Shown: positions 7,797 through 16,168 of the stretch, one piece after another | How the letters are laid out: every line of letters starts with the position of its first letter | Numbering within the stretch: the stretch's first letter is position 1 | NCBI GenBank assembly: GCA_041392475.1 | Contig: JAWKLZ010000003.1 | Span: 269,501-333,500 of the forward strand | Direction: 5' to 3' | DNA: 64,000 bases | Source of the DNA: Chitinophagales bacterium | GTDB lineage: Bacteria; Bacteroidota; Bacteroidia; Chitinophagales; UBA2359 | The notes under the pieces: generated by a model | What the model saw: the letters and a program-made list of their open reading frames with translations, nothing else | Databases searched by the model: none | Told to the model about the DNA's origin: nothing | Translations under genes and position numbers: made by a program

Positions 7797-9440
7797 TTAG
7801 ACTTTGGACAAAAGAATTCCATTCAACCGTTGGCTGAGAGAGTGACATAGTGATATTTTCTTATATTTTATCTGATTTGTTCAATGTTTTGCTTGCAATT
7901 TTGCTCATTTTTGAGTTTTCGTCTTGGCTTGTGCTTTGTTTTCTTTGGTAAAACAGTATTTTTTTTACGCCCTTGTCCATTTTTAGACTCTTGAGGCTTG
8001 AAGGGGCGAGTATCAAAAGTAGAAAAAAGTCTTTTTGCCCCTTTTCGGGTCATCGCAACAGACTTTCTTTCACACGTCTGCTGTGCCCTTTTTACTTTTG
8101 GCAGATACTTTTCCCATGGATTAACACAAACTTCAGTGTTTGTGGAGGCAAAGTACAAAAGCCAATAAGTAAGTTGTACTGTCCATATCCAAGCATCCAA
8201 AGACTCAACGTTGGATGTTTGGTATTTATCGGCTAATAACTGCTGTTTGCTAAATCGATTATGTGCCTCAATGTCATAGCGATGTCTATAATCGGTTTGA
8301 ATTTCACGTGTGGTATGTGTGCTACGATTTTTGCCCCATACACCAACAAACATATCCCTATTGAACAAACAAGCCCCTGTTTGTTTGTCTATGAAACGAA
8401 TGCAGACTAAATCAAATGGTTTATCCTCCATTTTATAGTCATTTTTACCACGTAAAAGCACATCATTCCAACGATAAATATGAACAATGATTTTGCGTCC
8501 TTTTGCCAAAGTGGTTTCGTATTCTACTTCATCATCCATGGGCAAATCAAAAATGGGACGTTGGGCTTTACAAAAATATTTCTTTGTCTTAGGGTGCTTA
8601 AACATACGCTCCCGCTCGGTTTGCAAATAATAAGGGTCATCTTCGTACGCTTTGTCTCGTCCTCCGTTTTTTTGTTCGCCAATGTAAGGCTTGTAAACTT
8701 TTATTCCGTATCGCAATCTACTGATTAAAAGTAGGTTATCGAATTTTTCAATAAGTGGACTGATAAATTCAGGAACGCTGTAACCTGTATCGGAAGTATT
8801 GACAACTTTTTCACTTTCAGCAAAGGGTAGATTTTCATCTTCCAATAAATTGCATAGTTGTTGAACCACAACTGATATTTTATCTTCCTGAACATCTACC
8901 CGAAGATTATCAAGTGGAATACTCCAAGCAGAAGGGTGGTTAGCATCATACAGATGCAGATTGAGACACGAAATATAGTACCCAATGTCTATGGGTTTGT
9001 TTCCGTAAATACGGCTATTAGGTATATTGACGAACCCACGATTTTCTAATGTTGCAGACTCAGGTTTTCGTATCGTTGTAAAATCAGTAGAGAGTTTATA
9101 CTCTGATTGCAGAGACTTTTTTTTGAAAAATATTTGCTGCAATTCTGATTTTAGCTGTAAATTGTCCTCTGCATTGAGTTCTTCGCCAAATGATGCCATT
9201 ACTTTTCCCAGTATCGAGTAATGATATTGAAAAAATGGACTCAAACTCAGATGTGTCGGTTTGGGGGCAGTTCTCTCACTACCCAATGCCATGAATATAT
9301 TCACTAAAGCCTTGGCACGCTTTATGTTTGAATTTAAAATATCATGGCAAAACTGTTCTGCTATAGGTATGTTTTTCACACAATATACTATGCAATAGTT
9401 TTGCCTATTTTTTTTGAACAACTTTTCGTCCAAAGTCTAA
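7797..9440. mobile_element. Intact insertion sequence, 1.64 kb
   Basis: Perfect 13-bp terminal inverted repeats TTAGACTTTGGAC occur at 7797-7809 and (minus strand) 9428-9440, with weaker similarity a few bases further in. Both ends are flanked by the 9-bp direct repeat TACTGATTA (7788-7796 and 9441-9449), the target duplication. A single minus-strand transposase fills the element. Both ends and the duplication are undamaged, so the insertion is recent. Confidence 0.88.
7868..9433 (-). CDS. DDE transposase (IS4/IS701-like) of the 1.64-kb IS
   Basis: The 521-residue protein contains VVNTSDTGYSVPEFI near residue 211 (Asp), FNRDMFVGVWG near 365 (Asp), and YRHRYDIEAHNRFSKQQLL near 390, which is the Y-x(2)-R-x(3)-E-x(6)-K pattern typical of IS4-clan transposases. 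The C-terminal 60 residues are strongly basic. It would act on the repeats at 7797 and 9440. The listed start is a TTG lying inside the right terminal repeat. The next Met is 47 codons in (MALGSER), close to where I would expect related proteins to begin, so the true start is uncertain. The frame is intact. The family assignment within DDE transposases is tentative. Confidence 0.72.
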   Translation of the reverse strand: MDEKLFKKNRQNYCIVYCVKNIPIAEQFCHDILNSNIKRAKALVNIFMALGSERTAPKPTHLSLSPFFQYHYSILGKVMASFGEELNAEDNLQLKSELQQIFFKKKSLQSEYKLSTDFTTIRKPESATLENRGFVNIPNSRIYGNKPIDIGYYISCLNLHLYDANHPSAWSIPLDNLRVDVQEDKISVVVQQLCNLLEDENLPFAESEKVVNTSDTGYSVPEFISPLIEKFDNLLLISRLRYGIKVYKPYIGEQKNGGRDKAYEDDPYYLQTERERMFKHPKTKKYFCKAQRPIFDLPMDDEVEYETTLAKGRKIIVHIYRWNDVLLRGKNDYKMEDKPFDLVCIRFIDKQTGACLFNRDMFVGVWGKNRSTHTTREIQTDYRHRYDIEAHNRFSKQQLLADKYQTSNVESLDAWIWTVQLTYWLLYFASTNTEVCVNPWEKYLPKVKRAQQTCERKSVAMTRKGAKRLFSTFDTRPFKPQESKNGQGRKKNTVLPKKTKHKPRRKLKNEQNCKQNIEQIR

Positions 9441-9635
9441 TACTGATTAGTAAACTACCTAAAAGAGCTTAGAGAACATTTATACCTCATTTATCTTACA
9501 AGAATACAATCCTATTCATTGAATTATTCCTATATTTGACGAAGAGAATGATACAACTCAATTTCCTAATCAAGCTAAATGTTTGTAAATAGTTTGTACC
9601 AAACAGCAAATTAAAAGAATACATCTTGACTTTGA

Positions 9636-9703
9636 GGAGATTATACAAGGATGGCGTTTGACTGGCAGTCAAAAGGTCAGCGGTTCGACTCCGCTATTCT
9701 CCA
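9636..9703 (+). tRNA. tRNA-Ala(GGC)-like sequence with shortened D arm, possible pseudo-tRNA
   Basis: From the anticodon arm on, this reads as a normal tRNA-Ala: stem TTTGA/TCAAA with loop CTGGCAG (anticodon GGC at 9664-9666), T arm AGCGG-TTCGACT-CCGCT, and an acceptor strand ATTCTCC that pairs with GGAGATT at 9636 (one mismatch at pair 6). The D arm is only about 12 bases and lacks a clear D stem and the GG-containing loop, giving 68 nt in total. It is either a decayed tRNA or a copy altered by integration, since tRNA 3' ends are common attachment sites. It lies exactly between the mobile island and core genes. Confidence 0.5.
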
Positions 9704-9713
9704 CAAATAATTG

Positions 9714-9750
9714 AAGCCAAGTAATTTATCGTAAATTACTTGGCTTTTTG
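9714..9750. terminator. Strong intrinsic terminator hairpin
   Basis: A perfect 14-bp stem (9715-9728 with 9732-9745), a 3-base loop TCG and a T-run on the plus strand. A matching A-run on the other side makes it bidirectional: it can end the tRNA-like transcript and the minus-strand lipoprotein/gliding operon. Confidence 0.8.
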
Positions 9751-9766
9751 CATTTGAACTTACCTA

Positions 9767-10324
9767 TCAATCCTCCCCAAATATCCAATCCTGCCTCACC
9801 TCCGTTGGCTGCATGATGGCAGTATCTCCACGCATATCAAGCGAAACAGCACGACCGATATTGTTCTCAGGATGCACATATTGGAATCCAACTGCCCATT
9901 TAGGTTGGTCACCACCATATTGCCGCACTCCAAAGGCGTAGGGTTGCAAGGTATTGTAGCGGTTTCGGATGATATCGTTTGTGTCGGTGGCAAATTCACC
10001 TTGTTCCAATACAATTCCTTTTTTGGTCACACGCTTGGTCATATAGCCTTGATTGGCAGCCCATTGTTCAGCTATTGCAATCGCTTCGCCGCCTGTGATG
10101 TTTCGGGTGCGAGGTTTAGGAGGGATGGCAGTTCGTGCCACATATTTGTAAGGCAGGTAGTCAATACCTTCAATGGCAAAAGTGCTGGTATCAACCATTA
10201 CTTTTTGAATCGTTTTTTCTACTGTCTGCTCAGTCGTTGAAGTAGTAGCAGAAGGTTCATTGCAGGCAAGGAACCAAAAAATACTGCTGAGAATCAATAA
10301 AGAAAGGGTAAATCTTTTTTTCAT
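9767..10324 (-). CDS. Hypothetical lipoprotein
   Basis: The 185-residue protein starts with a clear lipoprotein signal (MKKRFTLSLLILSSIFWFLAC), which fixes the start at ATG 10324 rather than a longer in-frame start at 10405. After the lipobox Cys comes a Thr/Ser-rich linker, then a compact domain with GGEAIAIAEQWAANQGY and PKWAVGFQYV. I do not recognise the family. It is the last gene of a same-strand row gldF-gldG-DUF4340-this gene, 121 bases behind DUF4340, so it may be co-transcribed with the gliding genes. It is likely anchored in the inner leaflet of the outer membrane. Confidence 0.65.
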   Translation of the reverse strand: MKKRFTLSLLILSSIFWFLACNEPSATTSTTEQTVEKTIQKVMVDTSTFAIEGIDYLPYKYVARTAIPPKPRTRNITGGEAIAIAEQWAANQGYMTKRVTKKGIVLEQGEFATDTNDIIRNRYNTLQPYAFGVRQYGGDQPKWAVGFQYVHPENNIGRAVSLDMRGDTAIMQPTEVRQDWIFGED

Positions 10325-10445
10325 TGAAAAACTATTTTGAGATTTTGTGAAATAGACTTCCGAAATTTTCGCTTTGAAGAAAAGAGAAATAACGATAAAA
10401 CCCAATCATTTTTTGGAGATATATTTCGGAAGTTTTGGCTTCAAT

Positions 10446-11477
10446 TTATTCCACGACAGGCGTGTAGTAAAAATGTTCCAACCGTTTGAAAATCCCTTCA
10501 AAACTCCTTCGTTGAATCAACACAAAGTCTTTACCGTCATTGATAAATGCAAAAAAGCGATCTACATCAAAAGGCACATCTCGCCCATTTTCATCTACCT
10601 GCAATTTGCTGCGACGGTTGATAGGCATGTAGTGAACGGTCAATTTTTGTTCTTTGCCTTTTTTGGGAGTGATGGTCAGAATGGCAAAAGGTTTGGATGC
10701 CCGAACAGAGTCAATATGCGGATAGCTATTTTCAAAGCCTTCCAAATATACATTTTCAAAACTTTTGAGAAATTGTATGGTAACAGGTTTGTTCAGTTTT
10801 TCACTGGCTGCAATCGCCACTTTGCCGCCCAAAGACTCTACTTCAAAAGAATCTGCAATGGCTTTCAACTCAAAAGAAGATTCTTCAAAATGAGGATATT
10901 CCACTTTTACACCTGCAATGTCTGATGCCTTGTAGTTCATCAACATTCGGTCCCGCCAAGTTTCGGGAATCGTAAAAAATCGGGTCATCAAGTGTCCATC
11001 ATGCCCCAACAAATGTACCACATACGGATCCTCCGTACCTTCGAGCATCATGTAAGTGCCTTTGCGGGTGTGTGGTGCGCCACCGAGTAAATACACTTTT
11101 GAAGCTTGTGTACTGTCCTCTTTGAAGATAGAAACCCGTCTAATGGGATCTTCAAAATTCTTCATTGTACTTTCATACGCATCTTTTCCAATAGGGTATT
11201 TCACCTGCAATTTGATCAAGGTCATCAAAACACGCTCCACTGCATCGGGACGGGCTTTGTAGCCACGATTGACCTGCCACCAGCCATTTTTTCTATCCAA
11301 TTGCAGCTTTCTGCCTTCGTTGTCTTCAATGATAATTTTGGTGACGGCTGCGGTGTCAGTGAGCGCAAAAGCTGCGGTCGTTTTATTGAGCGTATTCGTG
11401 TCTATACTGTTGATTCCGAACCATGCAGCAAGAGCTATGGCAAAGAAAAGAAGTAAATATATTGCAGTCTTATTCAT
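10446..11477 (-). CDS. DUF4340 domain protein, partner of GldG-type ABC transporter
   Basis: The 343-residue protein has one N-terminal membrane anchor (residues 5-22). It is followed by the repeated pattern KIIIEDNEGRKLQLDRKNGWWQVNRGYKARPDAVERVLMTL, which is the DUF4340 signature (Trp-containing beta strand, then a helix counting down an inhibitor-like lid). DUF4340 genes commonly follow ABC-permease/GldG pairs, as here (21 bases after gldG). It is inferred to sit in the periplasm and modulate that transporter; its biochemical role is unknown. Confidence 0.8.
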   Translation of the reverse strand: MNKTAIYLLLFFAIALAAWFGINSIDTNTLNKTTAAFALTDTAAVTKIIIEDNEGRKLQLDRKNGWWQVNRGYKARPDAVERVLMTLIKLQVKYPIGKDAYESTMKNFEDPIRRVSIFKEDSTQASKVYLLGGAPHTRKGTYMMLEGTEDPYVVHLLGHDGHLMTRFFTIPETWRDRMLMNYKASDIAGVKVEYPHFEESSFELKAIADSFEVESLGGKVAIAASEKLNKPVTIQFLKSFENVYLEGFENSYPHIDSVRASKPFAILTITPKKGKEQKLTVHYMPINRRSKLQVDENGRDVPFDVDRFFAFINDGKDFVLIQRRSFEGIFKRLEHFYYTPVVE

Positions 11478-11498
11478 GTTTTTTTTTGTTTTGAAGTA

Positions 11499-13214
11499 TT
11501 ACGAAGCATATTTCCGCTTCCGCACATAATTGTACCCAATCCCAAATACCAATAGTGCCAACAAGGGAATCCCAAGATTCACCAATTGCCAAGTCGTTTT
11601 TTCGGCTTTCACTTTTGGGGCATCCAATAGCCGCAATTTGATGTCTTTGGATCGAGCTGCAATGATACCATTTTCATCGGTTAGCCATTCTACCGCATTT
11701 TGGATCAAAGCTTTGTTGGCAAAGTTTTCTTTGGTGAATTTGTAATATCCCAAAGGACTAATGCGGTTGTTGATAGGGTCATAATCGTTGCGAATCATGT
11801 CGCCATCCGAAATGACCACCATTCGAGTCGGTTTACTTTCCTCTCTGAAATCTACACCTTCAATGGTGTCAATCATGGCAATGGTTTCGGGAGCCAAGCG
11901 GTTTTTGAAGGGAGAAGGAAACACACCTTCCAACGCTACTGCAATGGGTTGCGGGCCAGCATTGAAGCGAGCGTCGTCCACCTGTCGATTTTGTCGTACA
12001 TCGTTCACATCCACCATAATTGGCGCAGGCATCACACGGGTTCGAGAGCTGGTAGTCAGCAAAATCGTTTTTTCAATAGCAGCTTTGGTTTGAATCGTGT
12101 CCACAGTAGCTACAAATTGACCAAGAACTGCATTGAGGTTTTTGGTGACAGGATGTTCGTTGTTGGCCAAGTTAATGACAGGAAAATAGGGCCACGGAAA
12201 CAAACGCATTTGTCGGGCATTGCCGAACTGATCTGTGCCAACGGTCAGCGGTATTTGGGTACATTGAAGGTCTTGAATCAAATCGAAATTGATCCGTACT
12301 CCATAACGAAACAGTTGATCTTCAATGTCTAATCCATAGTCCAATGCAATAAATTTGCCTCCATCTCGCTGCATACTGTCCAAACTTGTTGCCATGTTTT
12401 CGAGTAGCCAAAGCACCCTTCCACCATTCATGATGTATTGGTCAATCTTGAATTTGTTGACCTCCTCAAATGTTTTGGTCGGTCGGGCAATGATAACGGC
12501 ATTGTAGCGAGGCGGAATATAGAGTTCTTTGGTAATGTCGAAACGATTGACAACATAGTAGTTTTCAAGTGTTGCGGTCATGTCACCTACTTCGGGGGCA
12601 GGGAGTTCACCATGTCCTTCAAGGAAAGCAATGGCAGGCTTGGTGGGGCGCCGCAATTTTTGAATGGCATTGGCTATGTTGTACTCTATCAGTGCAATGG
12701 AATTGTTGAGTGTTTCTTGTGGCGGACGGTTGAGTTGCTCCAACAACAAGGGTACGGCCAATTCTCGCCCTTTGTAGGCAACGATTAGGCCTGGAAACAA
12801 AATACTTTCTGAACCATCTGGCTCAAAAACTCTTGTGGGTTGCAGCCCTTTTTCAGACAATTGATCTATGATAGCTTTTCGCTCCTCAACGGATGTTCCT
12901 CCAATGGGGTCAATAAATTCATATTCCAAATCATTCCCTGCATACGCCCGAAATTCGTTGAGCATATCCAAAGTTCCATTCCGCAATCGCCGAAATCCAG
13001 GATTGAGTTCACCCTCCAAATATATCCGCACATACACCACATCGTCTAAATCCAACAGCAAATTTTGGGTCGCTTCTGTCAAAGTGAAACGCCCCTCTTT
13101 GGTGAGGTCTATTCGTTGGTAAACCGTTGAAGCCAATACATTTACTGCAATGAGTATTGCGAGTAAAAGGACGACTTGGAGTATGGCTTGGTATTTATTG
13201 TTTAATTGCTTCAT
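11499..13214 (-). CDS. gldG: Gliding motility-associated ABC transporter component GldG
   Basis: The 571-residue protein has an N-terminal membrane helix (about 13-33), a large extracytoplasmic region and a C-terminal membrane helix (about 548-566) followed by YVRKRKYAS. The conserved GldG blocks are visible: RIDLTKEGRFTLTEATQNLL, FIDPIGGTSVEERKAIIDQL, KPAIAFLEGHGELPAPEVGD, RYNAVIIARPTKTFEEVNKFKIDQYIMNGGRVLWLLE. GldA (ATPase), GldF (permease) and GldG form the ABC complex linked to gliding in Flavobacterium. gldF lies directly upstream and gldA is not in the window. Length agrees with the family. Confidence 0.92.
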   Translation of the reverse strand: MKQLNNKYQAILQVVLLLAILIAVNVLASTVYQRIDLTKEGRFTLTEATQNLLLDLDDVVYVRIYLEGELNPGFRRLRNGTLDMLNEFRAYAGNDLEYEFIDPIGGTSVEERKAIIDQLSEKGLQPTRVFEPDGSESILFPGLIVAYKGRELAVPLLLEQLNRPPQETLNNSIALIEYNIANAIQKLRRPTKPAIAFLEGHGELPAPEVGDMTATLENYYVVNRFDITKELYIPPRYNAVIIARPTKTFEEVNKFKIDQYIMNGGRVLWLLENMATSLDSMQRDGGKFIALDYGLDIEDQLFRYGVRINFDLIQDLQCTQIPLTVGTDQFGNARQMRLFPWPYFPVINLANNEHPVTKNLNAVLGQFVATVDTIQTKAAIEKTILLTTSSRTRVMPAPIMVDVNDVRQNRQVDDARFNAGPQPIAVALEGVFPSPFKNRLAPETIAMIDTIEGVDFREESKPTRMVVISDGDMIRNDYDPINNRISPLGYYKFTKENFANKALIQNAVEWLTDENGIIAARSKDIKLRLLDAPKVKAEKTTWQLVNLGIPLLALLVFGIGYNYVRKRKYAS

Positions 13215-13326
13215 TGTTGAATTGTTTCATTGCTTCATTGTTTCATTGTTGAATTGTTTCATTTTACTTTTCAACCATTTAGCCATACAGCCATGTAACC
13301 ATTTAGCCATACAGCCATGTAACCAT
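13215..13326. repeat. Two short tandem repeats in the gldF-gldG spacer
   Basis: A 24-bp unit is repeated twice head-to-tail (13273-13296, 13297-13320) with a partial third copy. Next to it, a roughly 32-bp unit based on ATTGTTGAATTGTTTCATTG is repeated with a partial copy (13212-13262). The units contain stops in all frames and do not encode protein. Repeat-number variation here would alter the gldF-gldG spacing. Confidence 0.75.
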
Positions 13327-14058
13327 TCACCACTTCCTACTCTCCAAAACCGTTTTGGTCAGCAGAATAAAAATAGAAATAAACGAGAAAAAATACACCA
13401 CATCTCTCGTGTCTACCACTCCTCGACTGATGGAAGTATAGTGCGCATTGATGCCAATGAGTTCTACAAGATTGTCGAAGGTAGCGTAAAATATGTTGAG
13501 TCGACTGAGGTATTCGAAGGCTTGAAAGAAAAAGAAGCAGAGAAATACCGCCAGAATAAAGGCGACAATTTGATTGGAGGTAATCGCAGATGCAAAGATG
13601 CCAATGGCCACAAAACAGGCTGCTAATAAGAACAAACCGATGTAAGAACCCCATACTGCCCCTGTGTCAATATTGCCAACGGGTGAACCCAAACTGTAAA
13701 TCGTGTAGAAGTACAAGAGTGTAGGCAACAATGCAAAAATGACCAGCACAAAAGAGGAAAAGTATTTACCCAGAATGATTTGTAGGTCGGTAATTGGTCG
13801 AGTAGCCAAGAGTTCTATCGTTCCACTTTTGATTTCTTCGGCAAAGGAACGCATCGTAATGGCTGGGATCAAAAACATGAATATCCACGGTGCAAGGATA
13901 AACAAGTAGTCTAAAGTGGCATACCCGTAATCTAATAAACTGGTGTCGGGAAATATCCACAAGAACAGTCCTGTGATGACGAAAAAGACCGCTAAGGCAA
14001 TGTAACCTGTGAGCGAACTGAAAAAAATGTTGATTTCTTTGAGAAATATTGTAAACAT
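13327..14058 (-). CDS. gldF: Gliding motility ABC transporter permease GldF
   Basis: The 243-residue ABC-2 type permease has six membrane segments. It starts at ATG 14058 (MFTIFLKEINIFFSSLTGY), the typical beginning of GldF/NosY-like permeases; a longer frame to 14094 has no family support. The conserved loop AITMRSFAEEIKSGTIELLATRPITDLQIILGKY after the second membrane pair is the ABC-2 signature that contacts the ATPase. gldG follows 112 bases downstream, separated by short repeats. A good promoter lies at 14215-14247. Confidence 0.9.
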   Translation of the reverse strand: MFTIFLKEINIFFSSLTGYIALAVFFVITGLFLWIFPDTSLLDYGYATLDYLFILAPWIFMFLIPAITMRSFAEEIKSGTIELLATRPITDLQIILGKYFSSFVLVIFALLPTLLYFYTIYSLGSPVGNIDTGAVWGSYIGLFLLAACFVAIGIFASAITSNQIVAFILAVFLCFFFFQAFEYLSRLNIFYATFDNLVELIGINAHYTSISRGVVDTRDVVYFFSFISIFILLTKTVLESRKW

Positions 14059-14214
14059 AGAGTGAAAATTAACCTCAGATGACTCTGAACACACAGAAAT
14101 GGCGCAGATGCTTTTTTTGTCAAAAATAATTCCGCTCCTTTCTGCAAAGAATCCAAGTTATCTATGAAATCAAGCTTATCTGCAATGCAAAACCTGTGTT
14201 CCAAATTTGAACTG

Positions 14215-14247
14215 CAAAAATAGCGATATGTTGCGATTTTCCGCAAA
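14215..14247 (-). promoter_or_regulatory. Bacteroidota-type promoter for the gldF operon
   Basis: On the minus strand TTTG (14244-14247) is followed by a 21-base spacer and TATTTTTG (14215-14222), matching the TTTG-N19-21-TAnnTTTG consensus of the primary Bacteroidota sigma factor. Transcription would start near 14208, leaving a leader of about 150 bases before gldF. Confidence 0.6.
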
Positions 14248-14330
14248 TACTTTTTTGAAGGCTTATCGGGACAAAATTCAAATACTTCTCAACCGCTGCC
14301 AAAATTGAAAATTGTTGGTAAGACATTGTA

Positions 14331-15035
14331 CTACAAATGACTTGCACAAGCCAAAGTCACTATACTCAATCGGGTATTTTCAGCCTCCAAAATAAGCCGA
14401 GCGCAAGCTTCCAAAGTTGAGCCAGTTGTCACCACATCATCGACCAATAAAATGTGTTTATTTTGAAGCTGCTCGGGATGCGCTACTTCAAAGATATTTT
14501 CGACATTTTCCCAACGCTCCAAATGGTCTTTACGGGTTTGGGTATTGCTGAAAACTGCCCTTTTTAAGGCATCTGCACTCCAGGGAACATTCATAGACAC
14601 AGATAAACCTTCTGCAAAAACATCACTTTGGTTGTAGCCCCTTCTTTGCTGCTTTTTGGGATGTAACGGAACGGGTACAATCAAATCTATGTCCTGAAAA
14701 GCAGCGGCTTCCAATAGTTTTGTTCCATACATTTTACCTATTTTCACTCCAATCTCAGACCGTCCATGGTACTTCAAATGGTGAATCAGTTGTTGGACTC
14801 TTGAGCCTTTGCTGAAATAGTAGAAAGCGGCTGCATTTTGTATCGGCAGTTTACCCCAAAAATGCTTGGCTACATGGTTGTCGGGTTCGTGGTGAAAGTT
14901 GGTTTGCGGCAAACTGTGACGGCAGTGCATACAAATCACATCTTCGTGTGTTTGCAGACTGCGGTTGCAAGCGGCACAAACTTCGGGGTAAAGTAGGTTG
15001 ATAAAATCGCCGAGCCAGGTTTTGGATAGGTTCAT
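14331..15035 (-). CDS. ComF family phosphoribosyltransferase-like protein
   Basis: The 234-residue protein has an N-terminal zinc finger (CAACNRSL ... CMHC at about 19-38), the block LIHHLKYHGRSEIG, then IVPVPLHPKKQQRRGYNQSD. The C-terminal phosphoribosyltransferase motif is ILLVDDVVTTGSTLEACA (about 193-210). All are diagnostic of ComF/GntX proteins, linked to natural competence and DNA uptake in other bacteria. The length is normal. It stands between gldF and the repeat protein, with its own spacing, so it is probably a separate unit. Its function in Bacteroidota is inferred only from homology. Confidence 0.9.
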   Translation of the reverse strand: MNLSKTWLGDFINLLYPEVCAACNRSLQTHEDVICMHCRHSLPQTNFHHEPDNHVAKHFWGKLPIQNAAAFYYFSKGSRVQQLIHHLKYHGRSEIGVKIGKMYGTKLLEAAAFQDIDLIVPVPLHPKKQQRRGYNQSDVFAEGLSVSMNVPWSADALKRAVFSNTQTRKDHLERWENVENIFEVAHPEQLQNKHILLVDDVVTTGSTLEACARLILEAENTRLSIVTLACASHL

Positions 15036-15114
15036 GGTTGTGTAATTTTGATAGAATGGAAGCGATTTTTAAAAATACGGTGAAATTTGGATTTATTGAA
15101 GGAAATGCACAGAA

Positions 15115-15149
15115 AAAGCCCATTTCACAAATCCTGTAAAATGGGCTTT
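15115..15149 (-). terminator. Intrinsic terminator after the three-repeat protein gene
   Basis: Stem AAAGCCCATTT (15115-15125) pairs with AAAATGGGCTTT (15138-15149), followed on the minus strand by a T-run. It sits 30 bases after the stop of the gene at 15179-15967. Confidence 0.7.
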
Positions 15150-15178
15150 AGCTATGAAAGCTAAGGCTTTATTGAGTA

Positions 15179-15967
15179 CTATTCATTCGTTTTCAACCCA
15201 TCATCCTCTGGAATAGCTCTGATGTGGTCATCGTCAAAAGGCATATTGTTGCCATTTCCTTTTTTTCCTTCAATATTGTATTGATACGACACTCGGTGTT
15301 TGCCTTCATACACTTGACTGTAAATGCCTTTTACCCAAACAGGTTTTTCATTGACCGTCAAAAGAACTTCAACTTTTTCCCCTACTGCAAAAGATTTTTG
15401 GAGCGCATCTGCATAAAAAGTAGTGGTGATATCGCCTGTAAAAGGTCGGATGTGTTCATCATCAAAGGGCTTCAATTGTCCATATCCATTCCAACCGTCA
15501 ATATCGTATTGATACGAAACTCGATGTTCTCCCTTATTGAAAATCATATAAGTGCCTTCAATCCAAACATCTTGACCATTCACAGGGATATTGATTTCCA
15601 CCTTTTCCCCTTTTTCATAAGGTGTTTTTTTCTCTTCTGACTCCGTTTCTTTTTTTGCAGTTTCGGTTTCGGTTTTGAAAGTAGTGGTAATGTTGCCTGT
15701 AAAAGGTCGGATAGCATCGTCATTGAAGGGCTGCAATTCTCCACCGCCTCTCCAACCGTCAATATCGTAGGTGTAGTCGACCAAGTGTTTTCCTTTCTTG
15801 AATTTGAAGTAAGTGCCTGCAATCCAGACCTCTTGGTTATTGACCTTCAACTTGATTTCGACTTTATCACCCTTTTCAAAATTTTGATGGGCAAACAAAG
15901 AATGAGACGATAACAAAGCAAATGTGAAAATGGTCAAACAAAATAAAAAGGATTGGAAATTTTTCAT
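15179..15967 (-). CDS. Secreted protein with three tandem ~65-residue SH3/Tudor-like repeats
   Basis: The 262-residue protein has a cleavable signal peptide (cleavage near SLFA-HQ, residue 27). Three homologous units follow at about 31-93, 118-183 and 190-251. Each reads EKGDKVEI-(x)-VNxQxVWIxGTYxxFxKGxHxVSYxYDIDGWxGxGxLxPFxDDxIRPF. Units 1 and 2 are separated by a Thr/Glu/Lys-rich linker. The alternating beta pattern resembles small barrel modules (SH3 or Agenet/Tudor), but I cannot assign a known family. The units share a DIDGW core in repeats 1 and 2, which is degraded to NIEGK in repeat 3. It is likely periplasmic. It has its own terminator at 15115-15149. Confidence 0.7.
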   Translation of the reverse strand: MKNFQSFLFCLTIFTFALLSSHSLFAHQNFEKGDKVEIKLKVNNQEVWIAGTYFKFKKGKHLVDYTYDIDGWRGGGELQPFNDDAIRPFTGNITTTFKTETETAKKETESEEKKTPYEKGEKVEINIPVNGQDVWIEGTYMIFNKGEHRVSYQYDIDGWNGYGQLKPFDDEHIRPFTGDITTTFYADALQKSFAVGEKVEVLLTVNEKPVWVKGIYSQVYEGKHRVSYQYNIEGKKGNGNNMPFDDDHIRAIPEDDGLKTNE

Positions 15968-16168
15968 GGTTCAATAGGTTTTGAGATAACATAAAAATGG
16001 TTTATTTCTATTAATGACTATCAGGAATAGAATGTAAACAAACTACGGTAAAATAAGTGAAATTAAAAAACTATTTTTGACTGTTTTCGCTGCTTACACT
16101 TTTGTTTCTTTTGTTATTAATGACTAAATTGGAAGGTGATTCACTAAACTCCCAAAATTACTACTACT

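Noticed and set aside
10325..10445. Inverted repeat ACTTCCGAAA / TTTCGGAAGT between the lipoprotein and DUF4340 genes
   Set aside because: The arms are short and about 75 bases apart without a T-run. It may be chance, although the string resembles the hairpin at 33899.
11700..12332. Plus-strand 210-codon open frame
   Set aside because: Antisense to gldG, whose conserved blocks cover the same bases.
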